Counted from the first letter of the stretch, positions 14,610 to 24,589 are shown. The stretch: DNA of 64,000 nucleotides from Bradyrhizobium sp. CCBAU 51627 (GCF_028128765.1 NZ_LBJG01000009.1:48357-112356), one strand, 5' to 3'. The notes: generated by a model from the sequence alone, not told the origin. A program made the numbers and translations.

Positions 14610-16343
14610 ATGAAGCCTGTGGATTTCAGGACGACCGCAATCGGCCGGACGCTGCTTCCCAATGTCTGGGATGTTGTAGCGTTGCTGCTTGTGATCGGCG
14701 CGATGGTGCTGATCGTCTACGGCGGCGAGCAGACTACCGCGCCTCTTTCGGAGCTTGAACGGACGCCGGTATCGCTCAATCCAGCGAACCTGCCGCTCTA
14801 TGCGCTGCGCACCGTTCTGAGGATGTTGCTCGCGATCGTCTGCTCCACGATTTTCACGTTTATCTATGCCGCGATCGCAGCCAAGAGCCGGCGCGCGGAA
14901 ATGGTCATGATCCCGGTGCTGGACATCCTCCAGTCGGTGCCGATCCTGGGCTTCCTGACCTTCACCGTCGTCTTCTTCATGAACCTGTTTCCGAGCCAGG
15001 TGCTCGGCGCCGAGCTTGCATCGGTGTTCGCAATTTTCACCAGCCAGGCCTGGAACATGACTTTCAGCATGTATCAGTCCATGCGCAACGTGCCGAAGGA
15101 TCTGGAAGAAGCCGCGCAGAGCTTCCACTTGTCGGGCTGGCAGCGCTTCTGGCGCCTCGATGTCCCGTTTGCGATGCCGGGCTTGATCTGGAACGCAATG
15201 ATGTCGATGTCGGGCGGCTGGTTCTTTGTGGTCGCCTCGGAGGCGATCACGGTTGGCAATACGACCGTGACGTTGCCCGGAATCGGTTCCTATGTCGCGC
15301 TTGGCATCCAGCAGCGGGATCTGCCTGCGATCTTCTACGCCATCCTGACGATGCTGTTCGTCATTATCGCCTATGATCAGCTGCTGTTCCGCCCCATTGT
15401 CGCGTGGGCCGACAAATTCCGCTTCGAACAGACCGCGTCCGGCGAGGCGCCGGCGTCATGGGTGCTCGACCTGTTTCGCCGCACGCGGGCGCTGCGCGCG
15501 CTGACGCTGCCCTTCTCCGCGTTCAATCGCGTGATCTCTAATCTGCGCATTCCACTGCCTAGACTGCAGCCGCCGACCAAGGCCAAAAGCCGTCCGTCTC
15601 GGCTGCTCGACGGGACCTGGATCGCGTTCATTCTCGCAGGAACCGCCTATGCGGCCTGGATGACCTATCGCTACCTCTCGGCAAGTCTCGGCCTGCCCGA
15701 CGTCGTCCTCGTCATCCGCGACGGGCTGATCACGTTGTTGCGCGTCGTCATCCTGATCAGCCTCGCGACATTGATCTGGGTGCCGGTCGGCGTCTGGATC
15801 GGCTTGCGTCCGAAGCTCGCCGAACGCGTCCAACCGCTGGCACAGTTTCTCGCCGCGTTTCCGGCCAATCTCGCCTTTCCGGTTTTCGTCGTCGCGATTG
15901 TCAGTTTCAGGCTCAATCCCGACGTTTGGTTGAGCCCACTGATGATCCTCGGCACGCAATGGTACATCCTATTCAATGTCATCGCGGGCGCCAGCGCCTT
16001 TCCGACCGACCTGCGCGAGGCCGCCAGCAGTCTCCACCTTGGCGGATGGCGATGGTGGTTCAAGGCAATTATTCCCGGCGTCTTTCCCTATTACATCACC
16101 GGCGCGATCACCGCCTCCGGCGGCTCCTGGAATGCGTCGATTGTGGCCGAGGTGGCGAGCTGGGGCGACACGCACCTGAAAGCCTCCGGGCTCGGCGCCT
16201 ATATCGCTTCTGCGACGGAGGCCGGCGACTTTCCGCGCGTCGTTCTCGGAATCGCCGCGATGTGCATCTTGGTAACGTTGTTCAATCGTCTGGTCTGGCG
16301 GCCGCTCTATGCCTTCGGGGAGCGCCGCCTGCGGCTCGGCTGA
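14610..16343 (+). CDS. ABC transporter permease, two fused permease domains
   Basis: A 577-residue inner-membrane protein made of two binding-protein-dependent permease domains in one chain. The first covers about residues 60-270, with an EAA-type loop at EEAAQSFHLSGWQRFWRLDV; the second covers about 370-570, with REAASSLHLGGWRWWFKAII. About 12 membrane segments are expected, so one chain can form the complete channel. The ATG at 14610 is chosen because earlier in-frame codons lie in the porin relic. It pairs with the ATPase gene 12 bases downstream. No binding-protein gene is adjacent. Confidence 0.9.
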   Translation: MKPVDFRTTAIGRTLLPNVWDVVALLLVIGAMVLIVYGGEQTTAPLSELERTPVSLNPANLPLYALRTVLRMLLAIVCSTIFTFIYAAIAAKSRRAEMVMIPVLDILQSVPILGFLTFTVVFFMNLFPSQVLGAELASVFAIFTSQAWNMTFSMYQSMRNVPKDLEEAAQSFHLSGWQRFWRLDVPFAMPGLIWNAMMSMSGGWFFVVASEAITVGNTTVTLPGIGSYVALGIQQRDLPAIFYAILTMLFVIIAYDQLLFRPIVAWADKFRFEQTASGEAPASWVLDLFRRTRALRALTLPFSAFNRVISNLRIPLPRLQPPTKAKSRPSRLLDGTWIAFILAGTAYAAWMTYRYLSASLGLPDVVLVIRDGLITLLRVVILISLATLIWVPVGVWIGLRPKLAERVQPLAQFLAAFPANLAFPVFVVAIVSFRLNPDVWLSPLMILGTQWYILFNVIAGASAFPTDLREAASSLHLGGWRWWFKAIIPGVFPYYITGAITASGGSWNASIVAEVASWGDTHLKASGLGAYIASATEAGDFPRVVLGIAAMCILVTLFNRLVWRPLYAFGERRLRLG

Positions 16344-16355
16344 CGAGGAAGCATC

Positions 16356-17669
16356 ATGCTGGATAAAGTCTCTGCCCTTATCGATATCCGCAATGTCTGC
16401 CGGTCCTTTCCGAAGGGCTCGGGCGAGGAGCTTCTCGTGCTCGAGAATGTCGATCTCACGATCCGGTCCGGCGAGATCGTCGGACTGCTCGGCCGCTCGG
16501 GATCCGGCAAGTCGACCTTGTTGCGCATCATCGCCGGCTTGGTCAAACCGTCCTCGGGGCAGGCAAGCTGCCGCGGCCAGACCATCGTAGTGCCCCCGAA
16601 TGGCGTTGCCATGGTGTTCCAGTCATTCGCGCTGTTTCCTTGGCTGACGGTGCTGCAAAATGTCGAGCTCGGGTTGGAGGCGCTCGGCATCGATGCCGCC
16701 GAGCGGCGCAAGCGTGCGCTGTCCGCGATCGACCTGATCGGCCTCGACGGCTTCGAATCGGCCTACCCGAAAGAGCTTTCGGGCGGCATGCGGCAGCGCG
16801 TCGGCTTCGCTCGCGCCCTGGTCGTGCATCCCGACCTTCTGCTGATGGACGAACCGTTCTCGGCGCTCGACGTGCTCACCGCCGAGACACTCCGGACTGA
16901 TCTGATCGACCTCTGGATCGAGGGGCGGCTGCCGATCAAGTCGGTCCTGATGGTAACCCACAATATCGAAGAGGCGGTGCTGATGTGCGACCGCATCCTG
17001 GTGTTCTCGTCCAATCCTGGCCGTGTCGCTGCCGAGATCAAGGTCGAGATGACCCACCCTCGCAACCGTCTCGACCCGCATTTCCGCCAACTCGTCGACA
17101 GCATCTATGCCCGCATGACCCAGCGCGCCGAACCCAAGGCGCCCTCGACCGAGGGCATCCCGGGCTCAGGCATCGGCCTAGCACTGCATCACGTCTCGTC
17201 CAACGTGCTGTCAGGCTTGATCGAGACGCTGGCGGGAGCTCCCTATCACGGACATGCAGACCTGCCGGTTATTGCGAGTCAGCTTCAGCTCGAGGCCGAC
17301 GATATCCTGCATCTCGGCGAATCGCTTCAGCTCTTGCGCTTCGCTCACCTCAGCGAAGGTGACCTGATGCTTACCGACGCGGGAAAACGCTTCGCCAATC
17401 TGGAGACTGATTCGCGCAAAAGGCTGTTCGCCGAGCATCTCGTCGCATTCGTGCCCGTAATGGGCCTGATCCGCCGCGTGCTCGACGAACGCCCCTCACA
17501 CACTGCTCCCGCTGCGCGCTTCCGCAACGAGCTCGAAGACTACATGTCCGAGGAATACGCCGACGAAACGCTGAAAACCGTGGTTTCCTGGGGACGCTAT
17601 GCCGAACTGTTCGCCTATGACGAGCAGTCCGAAACCTTCAGCCTGGAAAACCCCGGCGAGAGTGCCTGA
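16356..17669 (+). CDS. ABC transporter ATP-binding protein with C-terminal AAA-associated domain
   Basis: A 437-residue ATPase. The nucleotide-binding domain takes up residues 1-255: Walker A LLGRSGSGKSTLL, Q-loop MVFQSFALFPW, signature LSGGMRQRVGFARAL, Walker B LLLMDEPFSALDVL and His-loop VTHNIEEAVLM. After a linker, residues 280-430 form an AAA-associated C-terminal domain (GLIETLAGAPYHGHADLPVI ... EDYMSEEYADETL), found in a subset of nitrate/sulfonate-type ATPases and possibly regulatory. It forms an operon with the double permease and ends 3 bases before the convergent chemoreceptor gene. Confidence 0.9.
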   Translation: MLDKVSALIDIRNVCRSFPKGSGEELLVLENVDLTIRSGEIVGLLGRSGSGKSTLLRIIAGLVKPSSGQASCRGQTIVVPPNGVAMVFQSFALFPWLTVLQNVELGLEALGIDAAERRKRALSAIDLIGLDGFESAYPKELSGGMRQRVGFARALVVHPDLLLMDEPFSALDVLTAETLRTDLIDLWIEGRLPIKSVLMVTHNIEEAVLMCDRILVFSSNPGRVAAEIKVEMTHPRNRLDPHFRQLVDSIYARMTQRAEPKAPSTEGIPGSGIGLALHHVSSNVLSGLIETLAGAPYHGHADLPVIASQLQLEADDILHLGESLQLLRFAHLSEGDLMLTDAGKRFANLETDSRKRLFAEHLVAFVPVMGLIRRVLDERPSHTAPAARFRNELEDYMSEEYADETLKTVVSWGRYAELFAYDEQSETFSLENPGESA

Positions 17670-17672
17670 CCC

Positions 17673-19748
17673 TTACGCGGCGCGGATCGCATCCAGGAAT
17701 TTGCCGACCTCGGCCTTGAGCCGGGTGCTCTCGCCCGACAACGATTTGGCTGACGTCAGCACGTTGGCAGAGGCCGATCCGGTCTGGCTCGCGCCGCGCT
17801 GCACCTCGACGATGCTGGCGGACACCTGCTGGGTGCCGCGCGCGGCCTGCTGCACATTGCGGGAAATCTCCCGCGTGGCTGCGCCCTGCTCCTCGACCGC
17901 CGAGGCGATTGCGGCGGCGATCTCCGACATGCGCGTGATGGTGTCGCCGATCGCCTTGATGGCGCCGACGGAATCCTCTGTCGCGGACTGGATTCCCGTA
18001 ATCTGCTGGCTGATCTCGCCGGTCGCCTTGGCGGTCTGCTCGGCCAGCGCCTTGACCTCGGAGGCGACGACGGCAAAGCCGCGTCCGGCCTCGCCGGCGC
18101 GCGCCGCCTCGATCGTGGCGTTGAGGGCCAGAAGATTGGTCTGGCCGGCGATCTGGCTGATGAGCTCGACGACGTCCCCGATCCGCCCCGCAGCCTTGGC
18201 GAGCTCGCCGACGTGATCGTTGGTCCGCCCGGCCTGTTGCACCGCTTCTCCGGCGATGCGCGCGGAATCCTGGACCTGCCGGCTGATCTCGTCGACCGAG
18301 GACGCCATTTCCTCGGCCGCCGCGGCGACGGTCTGCACGTTGGTGGAAGCCTGTTCGGAGGCGGCCGCAACGGTTGCAGTGACCTTTTCGGATTGATCGG
18401 CGGCGCTCGTCAGCGTTCCCGCCGAGGCCTCCAGCTCCGACGATGCTGACGAGACGGTGTTGATGACGTCGCCGATCATAGCCTCGAAATCGCGCGCGAT
18501 CTGATCCATGCGCTGGCTCCGCTGGAGCTTCGCCTCGGCTTCGATCGCAGCGGCCGCATCGGCGGACTTCTGGGCGAGGAGCGAATCCTTGAAATGCTGC
18601 AACGAACCGGCGACCTGGCCGATCTCGTCGTCGCGGCCCGTCGCCGGAACCTCGACTTCTTGCTGTCCGGCGGCAAGCGTGCCGATCACGTCCGCGAGCC
18701 TTGCCAGCGGCGTCACCACGCGACGGCGCAGCATGATGGTCACGCCGCCGAGCGTGCCGAGCAGCGCCAGCACGGCAACGCCCGCGAGCGCGAGCATCGC
18801 CAGCGCGCCATCGCGTGCGGCCGAGGCGCGCTCGGCCGCTTCCGCCAGCGCGGCGTCGCGCACGCCGTAGAACATCTGGATGGCGGGCACGATCACGTTC
18901 GCCAACTCATCGGCGGTGACGCCGTACTTGCCGTCGCCGCGCGCAGCCGGCATCTCCTTGTCGACCACGGGCGCGGCTTTGCCAAAATAGGAATCCGTCG
19001 CTGCTTTGAACGCCGCGGCAATGCGGGACGGACTGCCGAGCTGGACGATGCCGGCCTCGATGCGTTCGCGATCGGCCTCCACACGTCCCTGCATGCGATC
19101 CATCAGCGAGAATTCAGCCGCCATGAGCGGACGGCGTGCACTCAGCGCCGGTGACAACGTGGCGGCGCGGCTGCCCGCGGAGACACGAAGATCCTGCGCC
19201 GTTCGCGCCAGGCTCAACAGCGCCGCCAGCGAGGAATCGGCATCGACGACCCTTCCCTCCAGCCGGTTCATGATCGGTTCGATGTTGGCGATGACCTCGG
19301 CCACACCGGGCAGGAACCCCTTGATCAAGACACTGTCGCGCGTAGCGAGAGGAACGCTCATCGCGCGATCGGCAGCCGTGGTGATTTCCTTCAGCCGCCG
19401 CGCGGCACGGTCGAGATTTTCGGCCATCGCTCCGCCGTCATCCAGCACCGTGAGGGCCCGCCTTGCGCTCTCGAACGAGGCTTCGGCCGCCTTCGCGACC
19501 TTCGTCGCAGCATCGGTCTGAGCCTGCGTCGCAGCGCTCTCCTGAAAAATCGGGGAGATGTAGGGAGCGCGAAGGCCGGCGACCTGCTGGCTCACCATCA
19601 GGATGGCGCCGAACGCATCGACCCGCTTGATCGCGTCAGAGCGGCCGGTGAAGATACGCGCCTGCGGTATCAGCACCTCGGCGCCAAGGATGACTGCAAA
19701 AACCGTCACCGTCAGCATCGACAGCGCAAAAAGCTTCCCGATCCGCAT
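17673..19748 (-). CDS. Methyl-accepting chemotaxis protein
   Basis: A 691-residue chemoreceptor. TM1 is at residues 7-29. A periplasmic helical sensor of about 280 residues follows, then TM2 at about 314-340, HAMP at about 338-392 and the signalling coiled coil at about 430-680. The hairpin tip that contacts CheA and CheW is [20 protein letters not shown] plus the following [13 protein letters not shown]. The periplasmic domain is a long all-helical type; the ligand is unknown. It is monocistronic and convergent with the ABC ATPase gene. No CheR-binding pentapeptide is visible at the C-terminus. Confidence 0.95.
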   Translation of the reverse strand: MRIGKLFALSMLTVTVFAVILGAEVLIPQARIFTGRSDAIKRVDAFGAILMVSQQVAGLRAPYISPIFQESAATQAQTDAATKVAKAAEASFESARRALTVLDDGGAMAENLDRAARRLKEITTAADRAMSVPLATRDSVLIKGFLPGVAEVIANIEPIMNRLEGRVVDADSSLAALLSLARTAQDLRVSAGSRAATLSPALSARRPLMAAEFSLMDRMQGRVEADRERIEAGIVQLGSPSRIAAAFKAATDSYFGKAAPVVDKEMPAARGDGKYGVTADELANVIVPAIQMFYGVRDAALAEAAERASAARDGALAMLALAGVAVLALLGTLGGVTIMLRRRVVTPLARLADVIGTLAAGQQEVEVPATGRDDEIGQVAGSLQHFKDSLLAQKSADAAAAIEAEAKLQRSQRMDQIARDFEAMIGDVINTVSSASSELEASAGTLTSAADQSEKVTATVAAASEQASTNVQTVAAAAEEMASSVDEISRQVQDSARIAGEAVQQAGRTNDHVGELAKAAGRIGDVVELISQIAGQTNLLALNATIEAARAGEAGRGFAVVASEVKALAEQTAKATGEISQQITGIQSATEDSVGAIKAIGDTITRMSEIAAAIASAVEEQGAATREISRNVQQAARGTQQVSASIVEVQRGASQTGSASANVLTSAKSLSGESTRLKAEVGKFLDAIRAA

Positions 19749-19989
19749 CCTCAGGTCCCCGACTATGCTTCTATGATTGTCGGGAAAACCTAACTGGCGG
19801 CCACTAAGAGCCCGTTAAGTATCAGTCCGTAGTTCCGCGGAGTGTCAGGTCGTCGCGGGTCGGCTCGAACGCGTGCAGCTGTGAGGTTCCCTCGCGGAGT
19901 GGATGCGACAGCATTCCCAGCACTTCCCCCCAAAATACCTATATCAATGCGTGTGGTGCGAAGCCACACTCCGTTACCCTGGAACATCA

Positions 19990-21285
19990 ATGCTCACCGT
20001 CGAACTCATCATCGTCATCGTTCTGATCGTCATCAACGGTCTGCTGTCGATGTCCGAGCTGGCCGTGGTCTCATCACGCCCGGCGCGACTGTCGCTGCTT
20101 GCCGCCAAGGGCGTGCGCGGCGCCGAGCGCGCGCTGATTCTGGCCGCCGATCCCGGCAAGTTCCTTTCGACCGTGCAGATCGGCATCACGCTGGTCGGCG
20201 TGCTGTCGGGCGCCTTCTCCGGCGCGACGCTCGGGCAGCGGCTGACGCAATGGCTGATCGAGCTCGGCCTGTCCTCAGGCATCGCCGACATCGTCGGCGT
20301 CGGCATCGTCGTCACCATCATCACCTATGCGACCCTGATCGTCGGCGAGCTGGTGCCGAAACAGGTGGCGCTGCGTGACCCTGAGAGCATCGCGGTCAAG
20401 GTCGCGCCGGCGATGCACGTGCTGGCGCGGGTCTCGCTGCCGCTGGTGTTTCTGCTCGATGTCTCCGGCAAGCTGATCCTGACGTTGCTCGGCCGCGGCG
20501 GCAAGGCGGAGAAGGTATCGGAAGACGAGATCCATCATCTCGTCAGCGAGGCCGAGAACGCCGGCATCCTCGAGCCCGGCGAAAAGGAGATGATCGCCGG
20601 CGTGATGCGACTCGGCGACCGGCCGGTCGGCGCCGTGATGACGCCGCGCACGGAGGTCGACGAGATCGATTTGAACGACGACCAGGACGCGATCCAGGCG
20701 CTGATCGCCAAGAGCCCGCATTCGCGCTTTCCCGTTTGCGACGGCGATCGCGACAACCCGATCGGAGTGCTGCAGGCCAAGGATCTGCTTGTCGCCTATA
20801 TGCGCGAGCGCACGCCCGATTTGCGCGCGCTGGTGCGCGAGACGCCGATCATCCCCGCCTCCGCCGACGCGCGCGACGTGCTCGCGATCCTGAAGGCCGC
20901 GCCGGTGCACATCGGCCTCGTGCATGACGAATACGGCGGGTTCGAGGGCGTGGTGACGGCGGCGGATATTCTCGAGTCGATCGTGGGCGCCTTCCATTCC
21001 GAGGAGGGACCGCCCGAGCCGGCTTATGTGAAGCGCGCGGATGATTCTCTGCTCGTCTCCGGCTGGATGCCCGTTGACGAGTTCGGCGACCTGCTCGGCA
21101 TCGAGCTGCCGCCGCATCACCGCTACAACACGGTGGCCGGCCTCGTGCTGCAGCAGTTCAATGCGCTGCCTGATGTCGGCGACGCCTTCGACTTCGCCGG
21201 CTGGCATATCGAAGTGGTCGATCTCGACGGGCGCAGGATCGACAAGATCTTGGCAACGCGGCTGAGCGAAGTGGAGACGGGATAG
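19990..21285 (+). CDS. CorC/HlyC-type membrane protein (DUF21, CBS pair, CorC_HlyC)
   Basis: A 431-residue inner-membrane protein. Residues 1-185 form the DUF21 (CNNM) transmembrane domain (VELIIVIVLIVINGLLSMSEL and following). Residues 205-325 form a CBS pair (AVMTPRTEVDEIDLNDD and VHIGLVHDEYGGFEGVVTAA). Residues 340-425 form the CorC_HlyC domain (DDSLLVSGWMPVDEF). Family members are implicated in Mg2+ or Co2+ export; the hemolysin label is historical. The ATG at 19990 follows an AT-rich promoter-like stretch. It is divergent from the chemoreceptor gene and followed by a palindromic repeat that may end its transcript. Confidence 0.92.
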   Translation: MLTVELIIVIVLIVINGLLSMSELAVVSSRPARLSLLAAKGVRGAERALILAADPGKFLSTVQIGITLVGVLSGAFSGATLGQRLTQWLIELGLSSGIADIVGVGIVVTIITYATLIVGELVPKQVALRDPESIAVKVAPAMHVLARVSLPLVFLLDVSGKLILTLLGRGGKAEKVSEDEIHHLVSEAENAGILEPGEKEMIAGVMRLGDRPVGAVMTPRTEVDEIDLNDDQDAIQALIAKSPHSRFPVCDGDRDNPIGVLQAKDLLVAYMRERTPDLRALVRETPIIPASADARDVLAILKAAPVHIGLVHDEYGGFEGVVTAADILESIVGAFHSEEGPPEPAYVKRADDSLLVSGWMPVDEFGDLLGIELPPHHRYNTVAGLVLQQFNALPDVGDAFDFAGWHIEVVDLDGRRIDKILATRLSEVETG

Positions 21286-21293
21286 CCCCCACT

Positions 21294-21420
21294 GTCGTCC
21301 CGGCGAAGGGACCCATAACCACCGAATTGAGTTTGACGAAGACGGTTAGTTGCGTGGTATTGCGACCTGCCCGCGATCGATAGATCACGCGGTATGGGTC
21401 CCGGCCTTCGCCGGGACGAC
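21294..21420. repeat. Palindromic intergenic repeat, family A copy 1
   Basis: The left arm GTCGTCCCGGCGAAGG..GACCCATA (21294-21317) pairs with TATGGGTC..CCTTCGCCGGGACGAC (21393-21420), apart from a four-base gap in the left arm. About 75 bases of unrelated sequence lie between. A related copy is at 23663. Both are immediately downstream of genes. Confidence 0.75.
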
Positions 21421-21460
21421 GGCTGAGTGTTTGGCGAGAACTCGGCTCACGGAAAAACTC

Positions 21461-21700
21461 TCACCCGAATCGCACCCCGATCCGCTTCTCTTTGCGCCAC
21501 ACCACCCTGCAGGCGAGATACGCTCCATCGGCTTTGATGGCGAGGGTGAAGTGCTCGGGAATCCCGACCGGGCTGGTCACGTCGAGCGCCGCGCCGGTGT
21601 CGGAAAAATTCCTGACGGTGCAGTCGATCGCGCCGCCGCCGAACTCGATGGTTCCGGCTTTCAAGACACGATGCCTGGGTTTGTCGCGCCGCTCGTTCAT
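21461..21700 (-). CDS. PilZ domain protein
   Basis: A 79-residue single PilZ domain. The cyclic-di-GMP binding motif RxxxR is present at the N-terminus as ERRDKPRHR, and the second motif D/NxSxxG as RNFSDTGAALDV. Such short PilZ proteins act as c-di-GMP receptors; the downstream target is unknown. The ATG at 21700 gives a compact domain; an earlier ATG would add ten residues (MVQLWVYIAH). It is separated by a repeat from the CBS gene and runs opposite to it. Confidence 0.88.
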   Translation of the reverse strand: MNERRDKPRHRVLKAGTIEFGGGAIDCTVRNFSDTGAALDVTSPVGIPEHFTLAIKADGAYLACRVVWRKEKRIGVRFG

Positions 21701-21777
21701 GTGCGCAATGTACACCCAAAGTTGAACCAAACCTTAAGTGCCAGCCCAATGGCGACAATTTTGTGCAACCCGGGCGC

Positions 21778-23475
21778 TTATGGCGCCGGCTGGAACGTCT
21801 CCGCCCGCGCCATCCGCCAGGCATCGCGGAACCGCGGGTCTTCGGTGCCTTCAAGCAGCTCGCCCGGGCGCAGCGCCGGATAGAGCTGGGCGAAGGATTT
21901 CACGTCGGTCGTCGAGGTGCGCTGGGTGAAGTGGATCGGGCGCAGCTCCTGCGGATGCTCCAGGCCCGCCGCGGCGATCAGTTCGGTCAGCGATTGCAGC
22001 GTGGCGTGGTGGTAATTATGCACACGATCGATCTTGAGCGGCACGTAGAGCGCGCGTGCCCGGGTCGGATCCTGGGTCGCGACCCCGGTCGGACATCGGT
22101 CGGTATGGCAGCTCAGCGACTGGATGCAGCCGAGCGAGAACATGAAGCCGCGCGCCGAATTGCACCAGTCGGCGCCGATCGCCATCGCGCGCGCCATGTC
22201 GAAAGCCGTCGCGATCTTGCCGGAGGCACCGATCTTGATGCGGTCACGCGCGTTGATGCCGACCAGCGCGTTGTGGACGAAATTGACGCCCTCGCGCATC
22301 GGCATGCCCAGATGATCCATGAACTCCAGCGGCGCGGCACCGGTGCCGCCCTCGTTGCCGTCGACGACGATGAAGTCCGGATAAATGCCGGTCTGAAGCA
22401 TCGCTTTGCAGATCGCCAGGAACTCCCAGGGATGGCCGATGCAGAGCTTGAAGCCTGCCGGCTTGCCGCCGGAGAGCTTTCGCATCTCGGCGATGAACTG
22501 CATCATGCCAACAGGCGTGGAGAAGGCGCGGTGCGAGGCCGGCGAGATGCAATCCTCGCCCATCGAGACGCCGCGGATCTTGGAGATCTCCTCGGAGACT
22601 TTCGCCGCCGGCAGCACTCCGCCATGGCCGGGCTTGGCGCCTTGGCTGATCTTGAGCTCGACCATCTTGATCTGGTCGCGGCTCGCAACGCGCGCAAATG
22701 CCTCCGGATCGAAGCTGCCGTCGCGATGGCGGCAGCCGAAATAGCCAGAGCCGATCTCCCAGATGATGTCACCGCCCATCTCGGCGTGATAAGGGCTGAA
22801 GCCGCCCTCGCCCGTGTCATGGGCAAAGCCGCCCTTCTTGGCGCCGGCATTGAGCGCGCGCACCGCATTCGGGCTGAGCGCGCCAAAGCTCATCGCCGAG
22901 ATGTTGAACACCGAAGCTGAATAGGGTTTTGCGCAATCCGGCCCGCCGATGGTGACGCGAAACTTCTCCTCGGCATGCGCCTTCGGCGACACCGAGTGAT
23001 GCATCCACTCGTAGCCCTCGCGATAGACGTCCTCCTGGGTGCCGAACGGACGCTTGTCGAGCTGCATCTTGGCGCGCTGATAGACCACCGCGCGGGTGTC
23101 GCGCGAGAAAGGCATGCCGTCCTTCTCGCTCTCGAAGAAATATTGCCGCATCTCCGGACGGATCTCTTCGAGCAGGAAGCGGATATGCGCCGAGATCGGG
23201 TAATTGCGCAGCACCGCGTGGCTCTTCTGCATGAGATCGCGGACGCCGAGCAGCGTCAGGGCACCGAAGATCAGGATCGGGACCAGCAGGATGTCGAAGA
23301 TCTTGCGGTCGGCGATGCCGATGCCGACCAGCAGCGCCGTGACGACGGCGCACATCGTCAGGACGATGAAGCGCGGCGAGAAAGGAAGCAGCAGGATTTC
23401 GGCGATCCCCTCTTCCGCGAGCGGCAACCGTTTTGGAGATTCCTGCGTCTTGGTGTCGTCGGCCACGATTGCCAT
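21778..23475 (-). CDS. Membrane-anchored FMN-binding glutamate synthase family protein
   Basis: A 565-residue protein with two N-terminal membrane segments (about residues 30-75: FIVLTMCAVVTALLVGIGIA and ILLVPILIFGALTLLG). A glutamate-synthase central/FMN barrel follows: SFGALSPNAVRALNAGAKKG, EGGTGAAPLEF and the iron-sulfur cysteines in CHTDRCPTGVATQDP. It lacks the glutamine amidotransferase domain of GltB, so it is not a complete glutamate synthase. Orthologues are usually annotated only as an FMN-binding family. The start at 23475 is just after a GAGAGG stretch. The physiological reaction is unknown. Confidence 0.9.
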   Translation of the reverse strand: MAIVADDTKTQESPKRLPLAEEGIAEILLLPFSPRFIVLTMCAVVTALLVGIGIADRKIFDILLVPILIFGALTLLGVRDLMQKSHAVLRNYPISAHIRFLLEEIRPEMRQYFFESEKDGMPFSRDTRAVVYQRAKMQLDKRPFGTQEDVYREGYEWMHHSVSPKAHAEEKFRVTIGGPDCAKPYSASVFNISAMSFGALSPNAVRALNAGAKKGGFAHDTGEGGFSPYHAEMGGDIIWEIGSGYFGCRHRDGSFDPEAFARVASRDQIKMVELKISQGAKPGHGGVLPAAKVSEEISKIRGVSMGEDCISPASHRAFSTPVGMMQFIAEMRKLSGGKPAGFKLCIGHPWEFLAICKAMLQTGIYPDFIVVDGNEGGTGAAPLEFMDHLGMPMREGVNFVHNALVGINARDRIKIGASGKIATAFDMARAMAIGADWCNSARGFMFSLGCIQSLSCHTDRCPTGVATQDPTRARALYVPLKIDRVHNYHHATLQSLTELIAAAGLEHPQELRPIHFTQRTSTTDVKSFAQLYPALRPGELLEGTEDPRFRDAWRMARAETFQPAP

Positions 23476-23662
23476 CCTCTCGCCAGCTTGGAGGCGGTAC
23501 GATACGCCCGCGCCTGTCATACGGATATGACGCAGCACTTGTTTCAGGCTAGCGAATTCGACGGGCGCAGATCAATCCGCCGAGAGGATGGGACTATTGC
23601 AGTGCAGCAGATAGGGGAAGATCAAGGGGTGGCTGGCCGGGCAGGATGCCTTACCCACCCGT

Positions 23663-23776
23663 GTCGTCCTGGCGAAAGCCGGGACTCGTCACCCCTGAAC
23701 GGGGTCGTGCGAAGACTGACGACGACCCAGTCTTCGCCAAATTTGACTCGGTGGCTATGGGTCCTGGCTTTCGCCA
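23663..23776. repeat. Palindromic intergenic repeat, family A copy 2
   Basis: The outer arm TGGCGAAAGCCGGGACTCGT pairs with ...GGGTCCTGGCTTTCGCCA (23754-23776). A nested perfect hairpin, GCGAAGACT ... AGTCTTCGC, lies at 23709-23737. The outer arms resemble those of the element at 21294. It sits between the fpr stop and the glutamate-synthase-like gene's upstream end. Confidence 0.7.
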
Positions 23777-23815
23777 CCGCGGCATCGAGACGACGTCCCC
23801 GAGAGCGAGCGCCAA

Positions 23816-24589
23816 TCAGCGCTCCACGAAGGCCTTCTCGATCACGAAATGGCCGGGCTTGTTGCCGGAGCCCTCGATGAAGCCACGGCTTTCGAACATC
23901 ACCTTGAGCTCTTCGAGCATCGCCGGGCTGCCGCACATCATGATGCGGTCGGTTGCGATGTCGAGCGGGCCTTGGCCGATGTCGTTGAAGATCTGCTCGG
24001 AGTTGATGAGGTCGGTGATGCGGCCGCGGTTCTTGAACGGCTCGCGGGTCACGGTCGGATAGTACACCAGCTTGTCCGCGAGCAGCTCGCCGAACAGCTC
24101 GTCCTCGCGCAGATTCGCGACCAGCCTCTCGCCATAGGCGAGCTCGGAGACCTGGCGGCAGCCGTGCACCAGAACGATGCTCTCGAACTGGTCGTAGACC
24201 TCGGGGTCCTTGATCAGGCTTGCGAAGGGCGCAAGGCCCGTGCCGGTCGACAGCAGCATCAGCCGCTTGCCGGGAAGCAGATTGTCGGTGATCAGCGTAC
24301 CGGTCGCCTTGCGGCCGACCAGGATGGTGTCGCCTTCCTTGATCTTCTGCAGGCGCGAGGTGAGCGGGCCGTCCTGCACCTTGATCGAGAAGAACTCGAG
24401 CTCTTCCTCGTGGTTGGCGCTCGCCATGCTGTAGGCGCGCAGCAACGGGCGGCCATCGACCTCGAGGCCGATCATGGCGAACTGACCATTCTGGAAGCGG
24501 AAGCCGGTATCGCGCGTGGCGCGGAAGCTGAACAACGTGTCGGTCCAGTGCTGGACGGAAAGGACCTTCTCTCGGTAAAACGCGCTCAT
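23816..24589 (-). CDS. fpr: Ferredoxin--NADP+ reductase
   Basis: A 257-residue flavoenzyme that moves electrons between NADPH and ferredoxin or flavodoxin. The FAD-binding block is RAYSMASANHEEELEFFSIK (around residue 50), preceded by FRFQNGQFAMIGL. The NADP-binding part contains LLSTGTGLAPFASLIKD (around 110) and MMCGSPAMLEELK (around 220). It ends with VIEKAFVER, typical of bacterial Fpr with a short tail after the conserved aromatic region. The start MSAFYREKV at 24589 matches the family; an upstream in-frame ATG would add 27 unrelated residues. Fpr often serves oxidative-stress defence or supplies ferredoxin-dependent enzymes. Confidence 0.94.
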   Translation of the reverse strand: MSAFYREKVLSVQHWTDTLFSFRATRDTGFRFQNGQFAMIGLEVDGRPLLRAYSMASANHEEELEFFSIKVQDGPLTSRLQKIKEGDTILVGRKATGTLITDNLLPGKRLMLLSTGTGLAPFASLIKDPEVYDQFESIVLVHGCRQVSELAYGERLVANLREDELFGELLADKLVYYPTVTREPFKNRGRITDLINSEQIFNDIGQGPLDIATDRIMMCGSPAMLEELKVMFESRGFIEGSGNKPGHFVIEKAFVER

